A stretch of 51,154 nucleotides of DNA from an uncultured Acidobacteriota bacterium (GTDB lineage Bacteria > Acidobacteriota > Vicinamibacteria > Vicinamibacterales > CAVVIG01), in assembly GCA_902825985.1 (NCBI GenBank), contig CADEDC010000009.1, positions 1 to 51,154 on the forward strand, given 5' to 3'. The notes beneath the pieces are model-generated. The model did no database searches. It worked only from the letters and a program-made list of their open reading frames with translations, and was not told the DNA's origin. Position numbers and translations under genes: made by a program. Shown here piece after piece: positions 33,862 through 42,004 of this stretch (position 1 is its first letter; every line of letters starts with the position of its first letter).

Positions 33862-35892
33862 TTGGCCGAAACAGAAACAGCGCTGCTTGACAACCCTGTC
33901 GCGGGCCGTCCGACGCTCATTCTCCGGTCGCCGGATTTCCATTCCATCACCGAGGTCGTCGCCGAGCCGGTTGAGCGGAAAACGCCGATCGGCTGGTGGC
34001 TGGTCTTCCTGCCCTCGCTCGCGCTGCTTAGCCTGCTTGGCGTCGCGGTGTCGTGGCTGTTCTGGGAGGGGATCGGCATCTGGGGCCTCAACGTCCCGGT
34101 CGGCTGGGCGTGGGACATCACGAATTTCGTGTTCTGGGTGGGCATCGGCCACGCCGGGACGCTGATCTCGGCGATCCTCTTCCTCTTCCGCCAGAAATGG
34201 CGGACGTCGATCAATCGCGCGGCCGAGGCGATGACCATCTTCGCGGTCATGTGCGCGCTCACCTTCCCGGGGATCCACGTCGGCCGCGTCTGGGTCGCCT
34301 ACTGGATGTTCCCGCTCCCGAACCAGATGGGCATGTGGCCCAATTTCAGGAGCCCGCTGCTCTGGGACGTCTTCGCGGTCAGCATCTACGGCACCGTCTC
34401 CTTCCTGTTCTGGTATGTCGGCCTGCTCCCCGATCTGGCGACGATGCGCGATCGGGCGACGACCAGCACGCGGAAGTTCGTCTACGGGATCTTCGCCCTC
34501 GGGTGGCGGGGCTCGATGCGACAGTGGCATCACTACGAGACGGCCTACCTCATTCTGGCGGCGCTGGCGACGCCGCTGGTGCTCTCGGTTCACTCGATCG
34601 TCTCGATGGACTTTGCGGTGTCGGTCCTGCCGGGGTGGCACGCGACGATATTCCCGCCCTACTTCGTCGCCGGTGCGATCTTCTCCGGGTTCGCCATGGT
34701 GCTGACGCTCATGGTGATTTGCCGGCGGGTGTTCCACCTCGAGCACATCATCACGCTCCGGCACTTCGACTTCATGGCGAAGATCATGCTCGTGACGGGC
34801 ACGATGGTCGGCTATGCGTATGGGACGGAGTTCTTCACCGCGTGGTACAGCGGCAACCCCTACGAGACGTTCGCCTTCCTGAACCGCGCCGGCGGACCGT
34901 ACGCCTGGGCCTACTGGATCATGGTGACCTGCAACGTCATCAGCCCGCAGATCTTCTGGTCGCAGAGGGCGCGCACCAGCATCCCGGTGCTGTTCGTCGT
35001 GTCGATCGTGATCAACATCGGCATGTGGTTCGAGCGATTCGTGATCATCGTGACGTCATTGCACCGCGACTTCCTCCCGTCGTCCTGGGGCTACTACTCG
35101 CCGACGATCTGGGAGGTGTTGACGCTGCTCGGGAGCTTCGGGCTCTTCTTCACGATGTTCTGCCTGTTCGTGCGCTTTCTCCCGATGGTGGCGACCGCCG
35201 AGGTCAAGACGGTGCTGCCGCAGGCCGACCCGCACTTCCACGCCGGCCCCGAACGCGAGGTCGTCGCGCACCACAGCCATCCCGTGGTTCCCGCGATGCC
35301 GGCGGCGGCTGGTGGCCCGGTCCGGCGGCGGTTCGCGCTGCCGTTCCTCGCCCGGCTCCCGGAGGGGCCGCACTACGGCTTCCTCGCGGAGTTCGCGACG
35401 CCGGCCGATCTCTACCATGCGTGCGAGCGGGTGCGCGACGCGGGATACACCCGCTGGGACGCTCACAGCCCGTTCCCCGTCCACGGCGTCGCCGGCGCGA
35501 TGGGGCTGCGACGCTCTCCGCTTCCCTGGATCGTCCTCGTGATGGCGTTGGCGGGAGGCGCCCTCGGGTTCGTCCTGCAGTGGTGGGTCCACACCAGCGC
35601 CTACCCGCTGGTCATCAGCGGGAAGCCCTACTTCTCCTGGCCGGCGTTCATTCCGGTCACCTTCGAGCTCGCCGTCCTCCTGGGGGCGCTTGGCGCCGTC
35701 TTCGGCATGCTCGGCTTGAATCGGCTGCCGATGCACCACCATCCACTCTTCCGGTCCACGCAGTTCAACCGCGTGACCGACGACGCCTTTTTCATCTCGA
35801 TCGAGTCGTGGGATCCGCAGTTCCATCCGTCGTCCACCGGAAAGCTGCTGGAGTCCCTTGGCGCACGCAGCGTCGAGCTCCTGGAGTCCTGA
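33862..35892 (+). CDS. actC/actD: ActC-ActD fusion: NrfD-like quinol subunit plus DUF3341
   Basis: 676 aa from a TTG whose ribosome site (GGGGAG, 33851-33856) is clear. Residues about 40-445 are the NrfD/PsrC-like ten-helix ActC subunit (alternative complex III), with [20 protein letters not shown] and [19 protein letters not shown] as the family's signatures. Residues 505-670 are a complete ActD/DUF3341 domain ([20 protein letters not shown], two helices, then [19 protein letters not shown]). Residues 448-495 are a His-rich linker. In most organisms ActC and ActD are separate genes. ActC takes electrons from quinol. Its stop overlaps the ActF start (TGATG). Confidence 0.9.
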   Translation: MAETETALLDNPVAGRPTLILRSPDFHSITEVVAEPVERKTPIGWWLVFLPSLALLSLLGVAVSWLFWEGIGIWGLNVPVGWAWDITNFVFWVGIGHAGTLISAILFLFRQKWRTSINRAAEAMTIFAVMCALTFPGIHVGRVWVAYWMFPLPNQMGMWPNFRSPLLWDVFAVSIYGTVSFLFWYVGLLPDLATMRDRATTSTRKFVYGIFALGWRGSMRQWHHYETAYLILAALATPLVLSVHSIVSMDFAVSVLPGWHATIFPPYFVAGAIFSGFAMVLTLMVICRRVFHLEHIITLRHFDFMAKIMLVTGTMVGYAYGTEFFTAWYSGNPYETFAFLNRAGGPYAWAYWIMVTCNVISPQIFWSQRARTSIPVLFVVSIVINIGMWFERFVIIVTSLHRDFLPSSWGYYSPTIWEVLTLLGSFGLFFTMFCLFVRFLPMVATAEVKTVLPQADPHFHAGPEREVVAHHSHPVVPAMPAAAGGPVRRRFALPFLARLPEGPHYGFLAEFATPADLYHACERVRDAGYTRWDAHSPFPVHGVAGAMGLRRSPLPWIVLVMALAGGALGFVLQWWVHTSAYPLVISGKPYFSWPAFIPVTFELAVLLGALGAVFGMLGLNRLPMHHHPLFRSTQFNRVTDDAFFISIESWDPQFHPSSTGKLLESLGARSVELLES

Positions 35893-37106
35893 TGCATCCC
35901 GAACGCGACCGCGTAGCGCTGCGGCCTGAGCAGGTCACGATCCCGCCGGGACACCCGTGGAACCGCCTGCCGGCGATCGGCGGCGCCGCCGCCGTGCTGG
36001 GAATCGCGGCCTGCGCGATTCTGGGCGCCGGGAATCCGAAGCAGTTCTTCTTCTCGTGGCTGGTGGCGTTCCTCTTCTTCCTGAGCCTGGCGCTCGGCGC
36101 GCTCTTCTTCGTGCTGATTCAGTACGCGACGCAGGGCGGCTGGGGGATCGTGCTGCGGCGGCTCGGCGAGACCGTCTTCGCCATGCTGCCGGTCATGGCG
36201 GCGCTCTTCCTTCCGCTGCTTCTCGGCCTTGGCCATCTCTATTCGTGGTCGGTGGCCGGGGCGGCCGAACACGATGCGCTGCTGCGTTGGAAGGCGCCGT
36301 ATCTCAACGTGCCGTTCTTCCTGATTCGGGCGGTGCTCTACTTCGGCAGCTGGTCCGCCATCGCGCTGTTCTACTATTTCGGCTCCCGGGGTCAGGATGA
36401 GACCGGGGATCCGGCCGTGTCGGCCCGTCTGCGCCGGCTCGCCGGGCCCTCCATCATCGTCCTCGGGCTGACGCAGAGCTTCGCGTCGATCGACTGGATT
36501 ATGTCGCTGACGCCGCACTGGTACTCGACGATGTTCGGCGTGTATTTCTTCGCCGGGTCCTTCGTGGGATTCATCGCGCTCCTATCGGTCGTCGTGGTGG
36601 CGATGCGCGGGGCGGGGCTGCTGGACACCGTGGTCAGCGCCGAGCACCTGCAAGACGTCGGCAAGATGCTGTTCGCGTTCACCGCGTTTTGGGCCTATAT
36701 CGGCTTCTCCCAGTTCTTCCTCATGTGGTACGCGAACCTCCCGGAGGAGACGATCTGGTACAAGACGAGGATCGAGGGCTCGTGGCTCCCGGTGTCGCTC
36801 ATGCTCCTGGTGGGACATTTCGTGGCGCCCTTCTTCTACCTGATGGGTCGGGCGGTCAAGCGCAAGGGGGCGACCTTGGCGGTCGGCGGCGCCTGGCTCC
36901 TCGCCATGCACTTCCTTGATATCTACTGGCAGGTCATGCCGACGCTCCATCCCGAAGGGATCCGTCCGTCGGTGCTCGACCTGGCCGCGCTGGTTGCCGT
37001 CGGCGGGTGCTTCGTCGGCGCGGCGGGCTGGCTGGTTCGACGGCAGGCGCTGGTCCCACTGCGCGACCCGAGGCTTGCCGAATCACTCGCGTTTGAGAAC
37101 GTTTAG
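35892..37106 (+). CDS. actF: ActF: alternative complex III quinol:cytochrome c oxidoreductase subunit
   Basis: 404 aa with about ten hydrophobic segments. The signature region (GLTQSFASIDWIMSLTPHWY followed by STMFGVYFFAG) and MLFAFTAFWAYIGFSQFFLM are those of ActF, the second NrfD-related core subunit of alternative complex III. It lies after ActC-ActD with a one-base overlap. The usual ActA (pentaheme), ActB (molybdopterin-fold/Fe-S) and ActE (monoheme) genes are not in the window, so this would be a reduced complex unless they lie elsewhere. Confidence 0.9.
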   Translation: MHPERDRVALRPEQVTIPPGHPWNRLPAIGGAAAVLGIAACAILGAGNPKQFFFSWLVAFLFFLSLALGALFFVLIQYATQGGWGIVLRRLGETVFAMLPVMAALFLPLLLGLGHLYSWSVAGAAEHDALLRWKAPYLNVPFFLIRAVLYFGSWSAIALFYYFGSRGQDETGDPAVSARLRRLAGPSIIVLGLTQSFASIDWIMSLTPHWYSTMFGVYFFAGSFVGFIALLSVVVVAMRGAGLLDTVVSAEHLQDVGKMLFAFTAFWAYIGFSQFFLMWYANLPEETIWYKTRIEGSWLPVSLMLLVGHFVAPFFYLMGRAVKRKGATLAVGGAWLLAMHFLDIYWQVMPTLHPEGIRPSVLDLAALVAVGGCFVGAAGWLVRRQALVPLRDPRLAESLAFENV

Positions 37107-37145
37107 TGCGGACCGGCGTCCGAGCGCGACGGGGAACCGCCCGGG

Positions 37146-37174
37146 TTGCACAAACGCCGGGCCGGGTGTAGAGT
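37146..37174 (+). promoter_or_regulatory. Candidate internal promoter before the blue-copper protein
   Basis: TTGCAC (37146-37151), 17 bases, TAGAGT (37169-37174), about 88 bases before the ATG at 37262. It lies in the 155-base gap after ActF, the only large gap in the operon, and could set a separate level for the copper protein and oxidase genes. Three and four consensus matches only. Confidence 0.3.
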
Positions 37175-37261
37175 CGCCGCCTCTGGGGTGTTTGACGGTA
37201 AAAATAGGGTAGGGGCAGTCGACGTGCCATGCAGGGCATCGTCACAATCAAGGAGCCGAGC

Positions 37262-37990
37262 ATGCGAGTGTCAAGGAACAAGCTGTGGCTGGCGGCTGGG
37301 GTGGTCGCCGCATCGTTTTTGCCGAGTGTCGCCATGGCCGCCTCGTCGGTGACCGGAACCATTACCTTCGACGGGAAAGCCCCGACGCTGAGGCCGCTCG
37401 CGATGGAAGCCGACCCCGACTGCGCCAAGAAGCACTCGGGCCCGGCAGCGAATGAGATGCTGGTCCTGGGCAGCGGCAGCACGATGGCGAACGTGATGGT
37501 GTGGGTCTCGAAAGGGCTCCCGGCCGGGAAGACGTATCCCGCCCCCAAGACGCCGGTGGTCATGGACCAGGTTGGCTGCCAGTACAAGCCGCATGTGATG
37601 GGCATCATGGTCGGCCAGCCCTACAGAATCCTCAATTCGGACGGCATCCTCCACAATATTCATACGCTCCCGAAGGTCAACAAGGCGTTCAACCGGGCGA
37701 TGCCGGCGACGCTCAAGGAGACGACCACGGCGTTCGACGCGGCCGAGGCGATTTTCAACATCAAGTGCGACGTGCATCCCTGGATGAGCGCCTACATCGG
37801 CGTCTTCACCCATCCCTTCTTCTCGGCGACGAGCACGGACGGGAAGTTCACGATCTCAGGGCTTGACCCGGGCACCTACGAGCTCACGGCCTGGCACGAA
37901 AGGCTGGGGACCCAGACGGCCTCGGTGACGGTCGGCGCCACTGACGCGAAGGTCCAGAACTTCAAGTTCACCCTGCCGGCCGCGAAATAG
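37262..37990 (+). CDS. Secreted blue-copper (cupredoxin) protein with carboxypeptidase-regulatory-like tail
   Basis: 242 aa from the ATG at 37262, fixed by AAGGAG seven bases upstream and by the signal peptide (residues 1-27, ending SVAMAASS). Type-1 copper ligands are visible: His131 in GILHNIHTLP and Cys169, His172, Met175 in KCDVHPWM. The cupredoxin spans about 30-185; Cys54 and Cys106 may form a disulfide. A short CarboxypepD_reg-like beta domain (FTISGLDPGTYELTAWHE) ends it. Its place between ActF and the coxA genes makes it the best candidate to carry electrons from the Act complex to CoxB's CuA. Confidence 0.8.
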   Translation: MRVSRNKLWLAAGVVAASFLPSVAMAASSVTGTITFDGKAPTLRPLAMEADPDCAKKHSGPAANEMLVLGSGSTMANVMVWVSKGLPAGKTYPAPKTPVVMDQVGCQYKPHVMGIMVGQPYRILNSDGILHNIHTLPKVNKAFNRAMPATLKETTTAFDAAEAIFNIKCDVHPWMSAYIGVFTHPFFSATSTDGKFTISGLDPGTYELTAWHERLGTQTASVTVGATDAKVQNFKFTLPAAK

Positions 37991-38008
37991 GAACGGGAGA
38001 ACAGGCGC

Positions 38009-39772
38009 ATGAGTCAGCCAGGGGCTGTTGCCCCACCCGAGTCGCACGCTGCGCTGGAAGCTCATCACGAGGCGCTCGGCTTCTGGCGCCACTACGTGTT
38101 TTCCGTCGACCACAAGGTCATCGGCATCCAGTACGGCATCACCGGTCTGGTATTCCTCTTCTTCGGCTTCTCGCTGATGATGCTCATGCGCTGGCAGCTC
38201 GCCTACCCCGGCATCCCGCTGCCGCTTCTCGGCAGTCTTCTGGGTGAGGCGCGCATGCCGGGTGGGACGATGCTGCCGGAGTTCTACAACGAGCTCGGGG
38301 CGATGCACGGCACCATCATGGTCTTCCTCGGGGTGGTTCCGCTCGCGGTGGGCGGGTTCGGGAACTTCGTGCTCCCGCTGCAGATCGGGGCGCCGGACAT
38401 GGCGTTCCCGAGGCTCAACATGGCGAGCTACTGGTTCTTCTTCCTGGGCGGCGTGACGATGCTGGCCAGCTTCTTCGTCCCAGGAGGCGCCGCGCAATCG
38501 GGGTGGACGTCGTACGCTCCCCTCTCCGTGCTGGCGGGCTCCGGTCAGACCTGGTGGCTCGTCGGGATGATCCTGCTGATCACGTCGTCGCTGCTCGGCG
38601 CGATCAACTTCATCACGACGACGATCCAGCTGCGCGTCAAGGGCCTCACGTTCATGCGATTCCCCTTCTTCGTGTGGGCGCAGTTCGTGACGTCGTTCCT
38701 GCTGCTGCTGGCCTTCCCGCCGCTCGAAGCCGCCGGCGCCATGCAGCTCATGGATCGGGTGGCCGGGACCAGCTTCTTCATGCCGAGCGGCCTGGTGGTC
38801 GGCGGCGAGGTGCTCACCAACGCCGGCGGCGGCAGTCCGTTGCTCTGGCAGCACCTGTTCTGGTTCCTGGCGCACCCGGAAGTCTACGTCCTCATCCTTC
38901 CCGCGATGGGCATCGTCGGTGAGATCATCGCGAACAACACCCGGAAGCCGCTGTGGGGCTACCGGTCGATGATCTACTCGCTCGTCTTCCTGGGCTTCAT
39001 GTCGTTCATCGTGTGGGCGCACCACATGTTCATGACCGGCATGGGTACGACGATGGCGGCGTTCTTCCAGACGACGACGATGATCATCTCGATTCCGTCG
39101 GTCGTCATCCTGACCGCCCTCATCATCTCCCTCTGGGGTGGATCGATACGCTTCAATACGCCCATGCTGTTCGCGCTCGGGTTTCTCCCGATGTTCGGCA
39201 TCGGCGGGCTCACGGGGCTGCCGCTCGGCCTGAACGTCTCCGACATCCCGCTGCACGACACCTACTACGTCATCGGCCACTTCCACTACGTCGTCGCACC
39301 GGGGACCATCTTTGCCCTCTTCGCGGGGGTCTACTACTGGTTCCCGAAGGCCACCGGGCGAAAGATGAACGAGACGCTGGGCAAGATCCACTTCTTCGGC
39401 TCGTTGGTGTGCATGAATGTCGTCTTCATGCCGATGTTCCTGGTCGGACTGGCCGGCGTGTCGCGGCGCCTGTTCGACGGAGGGGCGACCTACGCCTTTG
39501 CGCAGCCGGTGCTCCACATGAACGTGATGTCCTCGTGGGGCGCGTGGATTCTCGCGGTGTTCCAGCTCCCCTTCATCTTCAATTTCTTCTGGAGCATCTG
39601 GAAGGGTGAGAAGACCGGCGACAACCCGTGGCAGGCGACGACAATCGAATGGGCGGCGCCCTCGCCTCCCCCGCATGGCAATTTCCTGGTGACGCCTGAA
39701 GCCTACCGAGGACCGTACGAGTACAGCGTCACCGGCGCGGCCAAGGACTTCATTCCGCAGTGCGAGGCGTAA
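38009..39772 (+). CDS. coxA: Cytochrome c oxidase subunit I, aa3-type (operon 2)
   Basis: 587 aa. Ligands: His100 and His426 (low-spin heme), His424 (heme a3), His289, His338 and His339 (CuB) and cross-linked Tyr293 (AHPEVY). D-channel Asp130 (GAPDMAFP), Asn137 and Glu291 are kept. The K-channel lysine position, in the segment SIPSVVIL where PTGIK is normal, is Ile367. Otherwise the sequence (WGGSIRFNTPMLFALGF) follows the A-type family closely. GGGAGA precedes the ATG. The arginine pair near the hemes (SRRLF) is present. Confidence 0.95.
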   Translation: MSQPGAVAPPESHAALEAHHEALGFWRHYVFSVDHKVIGIQYGITGLVFLFFGFSLMMLMRWQLAYPGIPLPLLGSLLGEARMPGGTMLPEFYNELGAMHGTIMVFLGVVPLAVGGFGNFVLPLQIGAPDMAFPRLNMASYWFFFLGGVTMLASFFVPGGAAQSGWTSYAPLSVLAGSGQTWWLVGMILLITSSLLGAINFITTTIQLRVKGLTFMRFPFFVWAQFVTSFLLLLAFPPLEAAGAMQLMDRVAGTSFFMPSGLVVGGEVLTNAGGGSPLLWQHLFWFLAHPEVYVLILPAMGIVGEIIANNTRKPLWGYRSMIYSLVFLGFMSFIVWAHHMFMTGMGTTMAAFFQTTTMIISIPSVVILTALIISLWGGSIRFNTPMLFALGFLPMFGIGGLTGLPLGLNVSDIPLHDTYYVIGHFHYVVAPGTIFALFAGVYYWFPKATGRKMNETLGKIHFFGSLVCMNVVFMPMFLVGLAGVSRRLFDGGATYAFAQPVLHMNVMSSWGAWILAVFQLPFIFNFFWSIWKGEKTGDNPWQATTIEWAAPSPPPHGNFLVTPEAYRGPYEYSVTGAAKDFIPQCEA

Positions 39773-39777
39773 GCGAA

Positions 39778-40368
39778 ATGGAGATTCCCTACACCGTAGA
39801 AGTCCGCCGCGACACCGGCCTCACCAACGGCAGGATCGGGATCTGGCTCTTTCTCGCCTCCGAGGTCATGCTGTTTGGCGCCCTGTTCGCGTCCTATATC
39901 CTGATCCGGACCGGCGCGGTGAGCTGGCCGCGGGGCGACACGATCCTCGACGTCCCGCTCGCCACATTCAACACGCTCGTGCTGATTTCGTCGTCGGTCA
40001 CGATGGTCATGGCGTGGGCGTCGCTGATGCGCCATCGCTTCGGGACCTTCCGGATCTACATGGGGTTGACGATCCTGTTCGGTTTCGTCTTCCTGACGGT
40101 CAAGTACTTCGAGTACAGCCACCATCTCCACATCGGCGAGGTGCCGAGCACCAACAACTTTCTCGCCATCTACTACACGCTGACCGGGCTGCACATGCTT
40201 CACGTCGCCGGCGGCATGGCGGTGAACGCCTATCTCTGGGGACCCGGCGCGAAGCTCTGGCAGACGAATCCACAATGGTTCACGAACCGGGTCGAACACT
40301 CGGGCCTGTTCTGGCATTTCGTGGACCTGGTCTGGATCTTCCTGTTCCCAACTCTGTATCTTCTCTAG
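39778..40368 (+). CDS. coxC: Cytochrome c oxidase subunit III (operon 2)
   Basis: 196 aa, five hydrophobic segments. RIGIWLFLASEVMLFGALFA carries the family's Glu within helix one of the bundle, and WHFVDLVWIFLFPTLYLL is the typical C-terminus. The ATG at 39778 follows the coxA stop by 5 bases; an upstream in-frame GTG at 39760 would overlap coxA and is less likely. It stabilises the core of the oxidase. Confidence 0.9.
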   Translation: MEIPYTVEVRRDTGLTNGRIGIWLFLASEVMLFGALFASYILIRTGAVSWPRGDTILDVPLATFNTLVLISSSVTMVMAWASLMRHRFGTFRIYMGLTILFGFVFLTVKYFEYSHHLHIGEVPSTNNFLAIYYTLTGLHMLHVAGGMAVNAYLWGPGAKLWQTNPQWFTNRVEHSGLFWHFVDLVWIFLFPTLYLL

Positions 40369-40377
40369 GCAGCGCAT

Positions 40378-40692
40378 ATGGCAACGACGACAAACGACCA
40401 CGCGGCTGACATCGACCGACACGTCAGGGTCTACATCACCGTCTTCGTCGCACTCATGGTGCTGACCGTCATCACGGTCGCGATATCCAGGGTTCACCTC
40501 TCCGTGCCGTTGGCGGTGACCGCCGCGCTGCTGGTCGCGACTGTCAAGGGCTCCCTGGTCGCGTGCTACTTCATGCACCTGATCTCGGAGAAGAAGCTGA
40601 TCCTGGCGGTTCTCGCACTGACCGTCGTGTTCTTCGTCGTGCTGATCGCCCTCCCGGTGGCCACCCACAGCGACGGCTTCTGGATGCGCTGA
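40378..40692 (+). CDS. Cytochrome c oxidase subunit IV (COX4_pro, operon 2)
   Basis: 104 aa, three hydrophobic segments with the conserved ACYFMHLISEKKLIL between segments two and three. It is a small oxidase subunit of the bacterial caa3/aa3 type. The stop overlaps the next ATG (TGATG). It matches the operon 1 gene at 31220. Confidence 0.88.
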   Translation: MATTTNDHAADIDRHVRVYITVFVALMVLTVITVAISRVHLSVPLAVTAALLVATVKGSLVACYFMHLISEKKLILAVLALTVVFFVVLIALPVATHSDGFWMR

Positions 40693-40892
40693 TGAACCTC
40701 AGGCTGTTCCACGCGATGCTCATCCTTCTCTCGGCGGCCCTCGCCGTGCTGTTCGGTGTCTGGTGCCTGGATCTGTACGGGCGGGAGGACGGGATCGGAA
40801 GCCTGGTTGCGGCCGTCGCGGCCTTCGCCCTGTCGTTCGGCCTAGTCGTCTACGATTCGTGGTTCCTACGCAAGACAAGGACGCTGCAATGA
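40692..40892 (+). CDS. Small two-span membrane protein in cox operon 2
   Basis: 66 aa, two hydrophobic segments (about 5-25 and 36-55). It ends FLRKTRTLQ. No family recognised. It is coupled by overlaps on both sides (TGATG with subunit IV, ATGA with the CxxC protein), so it is a real operon member. It may be an extra small oxidase subunit or an assembly factor. Confidence 0.65.
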   Translation: MNLRLFHAMLILLSAALAVLFGVWCLDLYGREDGIGSLVAAVAAFALSFGLVVYDSWFLRKTRTLQ

Positions 40893-41182
40893 ACACCAGA
40901 ACAACGCGGATCTGGGCCTTTCGACGGACCATCATGACGGCGGCGGCCGTCCTGCTCGGCAGCTCGAGCCTCCTCGCCTGCCCGGTGTGCTTCGGGGCAG
41001 AGGAAACGCCGATGATCGACGGAGCGAAGCTCGGCGTCCTGGTGATGTTGGCCGTCACGCTCGCGGTGCAGGGCGGGTTCGTCGGCTTCTTCCTGTATCT
41101 CCGCAAACGCGCGAAGCGCATCGCAGACGTCGAGCTCGACGCCGAATGGTCCGAGCTCCAAGGAGCGCCGAGGACATCATGA
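40889..41182 (+). CDS. Small CxxC single-span protein (operon 2)
   Basis: 97 aa. Signal-like N-terminus, CxxC pair (LACPVCFGAEETP, about residues 31-34), a hydrophobic span (about 47-72) and a charged tail (YLRKRAKRIADVELDAEWSE). The same layout as the operon 1 protein at 31540 but with little further identity. It overlaps both neighbours by four bases. The cysteines face the periplasm; possibly a metal or heme-thiol helper for the oxidase. Confidence 0.75.
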   Translation: MNTRTTRIWAFRRTIMTAAAVLLGSSSLLACPVCFGAEETPMIDGAKLGVLVMLAVTLAVQGGFVGFFLYLRKRAKRIADVELDAEWSELQGAPRTS

Positions 41183-41976
41183 CCCAGTGGCTTGGACTCA
41201 CGCCGCTTGCCGCGGCACACGGCGCGCAGATCGACAGCCTGATCGGCTGGATCCACGTGTTCATGCTCATCCTGTTCGTCGGGTGGGGAGCGTTCTTCGC
41301 CTACTGCCTCGTCCGCTTCCGGCAGTCGCGCAACCCGGTTGCGAGCTACACCGGTGCCAGATCGCACACGTCGAGCTATCTCGAAGGCGCCGTGGCCATT
41401 ATCGAAGCGGTGCTGCTGCTCGGATTCTCGATTCCGCTGTGGGCCGCACGGGTCGACGACCTGCCCACCGGCAACGAGGCGCTCGTCGTCCAGGTCACCG
41501 GCGAGCAGTTCGCATGGAACGTGCACTACCCCGGCCCCGACGGCGTGTTCGGCCGCACGAGCATCGAGCTACTCGACCTGCAGTCGAATCCGTTGGGCGT
41601 CGACCGCGCCGACCCGGCCGCGAAAGACGACGTCACGACGACCAACCAGCTCTATCTGCCGGTGAACCGGCCGGTCGTCATCAGGCTGAAGAGCAAGGAC
41701 GTCATCCACAGCTTCGGCGTGCCGGAGTTTCGCGTGAAGCAGGACGCCATCCCCGGCCTGACGATTCCGATCTGGTTCGTCCCGACGGTCACGACCGCCG
41801 AGATGCGTACCCAAACGGGCAATCCCGAGTTCCAGTACGAGATTGCCTGTGCGCAGCTCTGCGGCCTGGGCCACTATCGGATGCGGGGATTCGTGACCGT
41901 CCAGACCGCCGAGGAATTCCAGCAGTGGATGGACGAGCGGGTCGCCGCGGAGTCCGAACTCGATATCTTCAGATAG
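41179..41976 (+). CDS. coxB: Cytochrome c oxidase subunit II (operon 2)
   Basis: 265 aa, two membrane segments and a cupredoxin CuA domain. Ligands: His177 (VIHSFGVPEFRVKQ), Cys224, Gln226 and Cys228 in CAQLCG, His232 and Met235. Gln226 replaces the Glu, which is common because only its backbone carbonyl binds copper. EQFAWN is the electron-entry aromatic. No cytochrome c domain. Here coxB is the last gene of the operon, whereas it is usually first. It overlaps the CxxC gene by four bases and is followed by a strong hairpin. Confidence 0.92.
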   Translation: MTQWLGLTPLAAAHGAQIDSLIGWIHVFMLILFVGWGAFFAYCLVRFRQSRNPVASYTGARSHTSSYLEGAVAIIEAVLLLGFSIPLWAARVDDLPTGNEALVVQVTGEQFAWNVHYPGPDGVFGRTSIELLDLQSNPLGVDRADPAAKDDVTTTNQLYLPVNRPVVIRLKSKDVIHSFGVPEFRVKQDAIPGLTIPIWFVPTVTTAEMRTQTGNPEFQYEIACAQLCGLGHYRMRGFVTVQTAEEFQQWMDERVAAESELDIFR

Positions 41977-41983
41977 CCGACGC

Positions 41984-42003
41984 GGGATGCCTTCGGGCAT
42001 CCC
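41984..42003. terminator. Hairpin between convergent coxB and radical SAM genes
   Basis: GGGATGCC-TTCG-GGCATCCC: a perfect 8-bp GC-rich stem with a UUCG tetraloop, with further partial pairing of GAC and GTC on the outside. It lies 8 bases after the coxB stop and ends next to the radical SAM stop. No run of T follows in either direction, so it is an intrinsic-like terminator or a barrier for both transcripts. Confidence 0.6.
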
Positions 42004-42004
42004 G

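Noticed and set aside
34053-37106. Reading frame starting long before ActF, giving a 1017-residue protein
   Set aside because: Only the part from the ATG at 35892 is ActF; the first 600 codons lie in another frame of the ActC-ActD gene.
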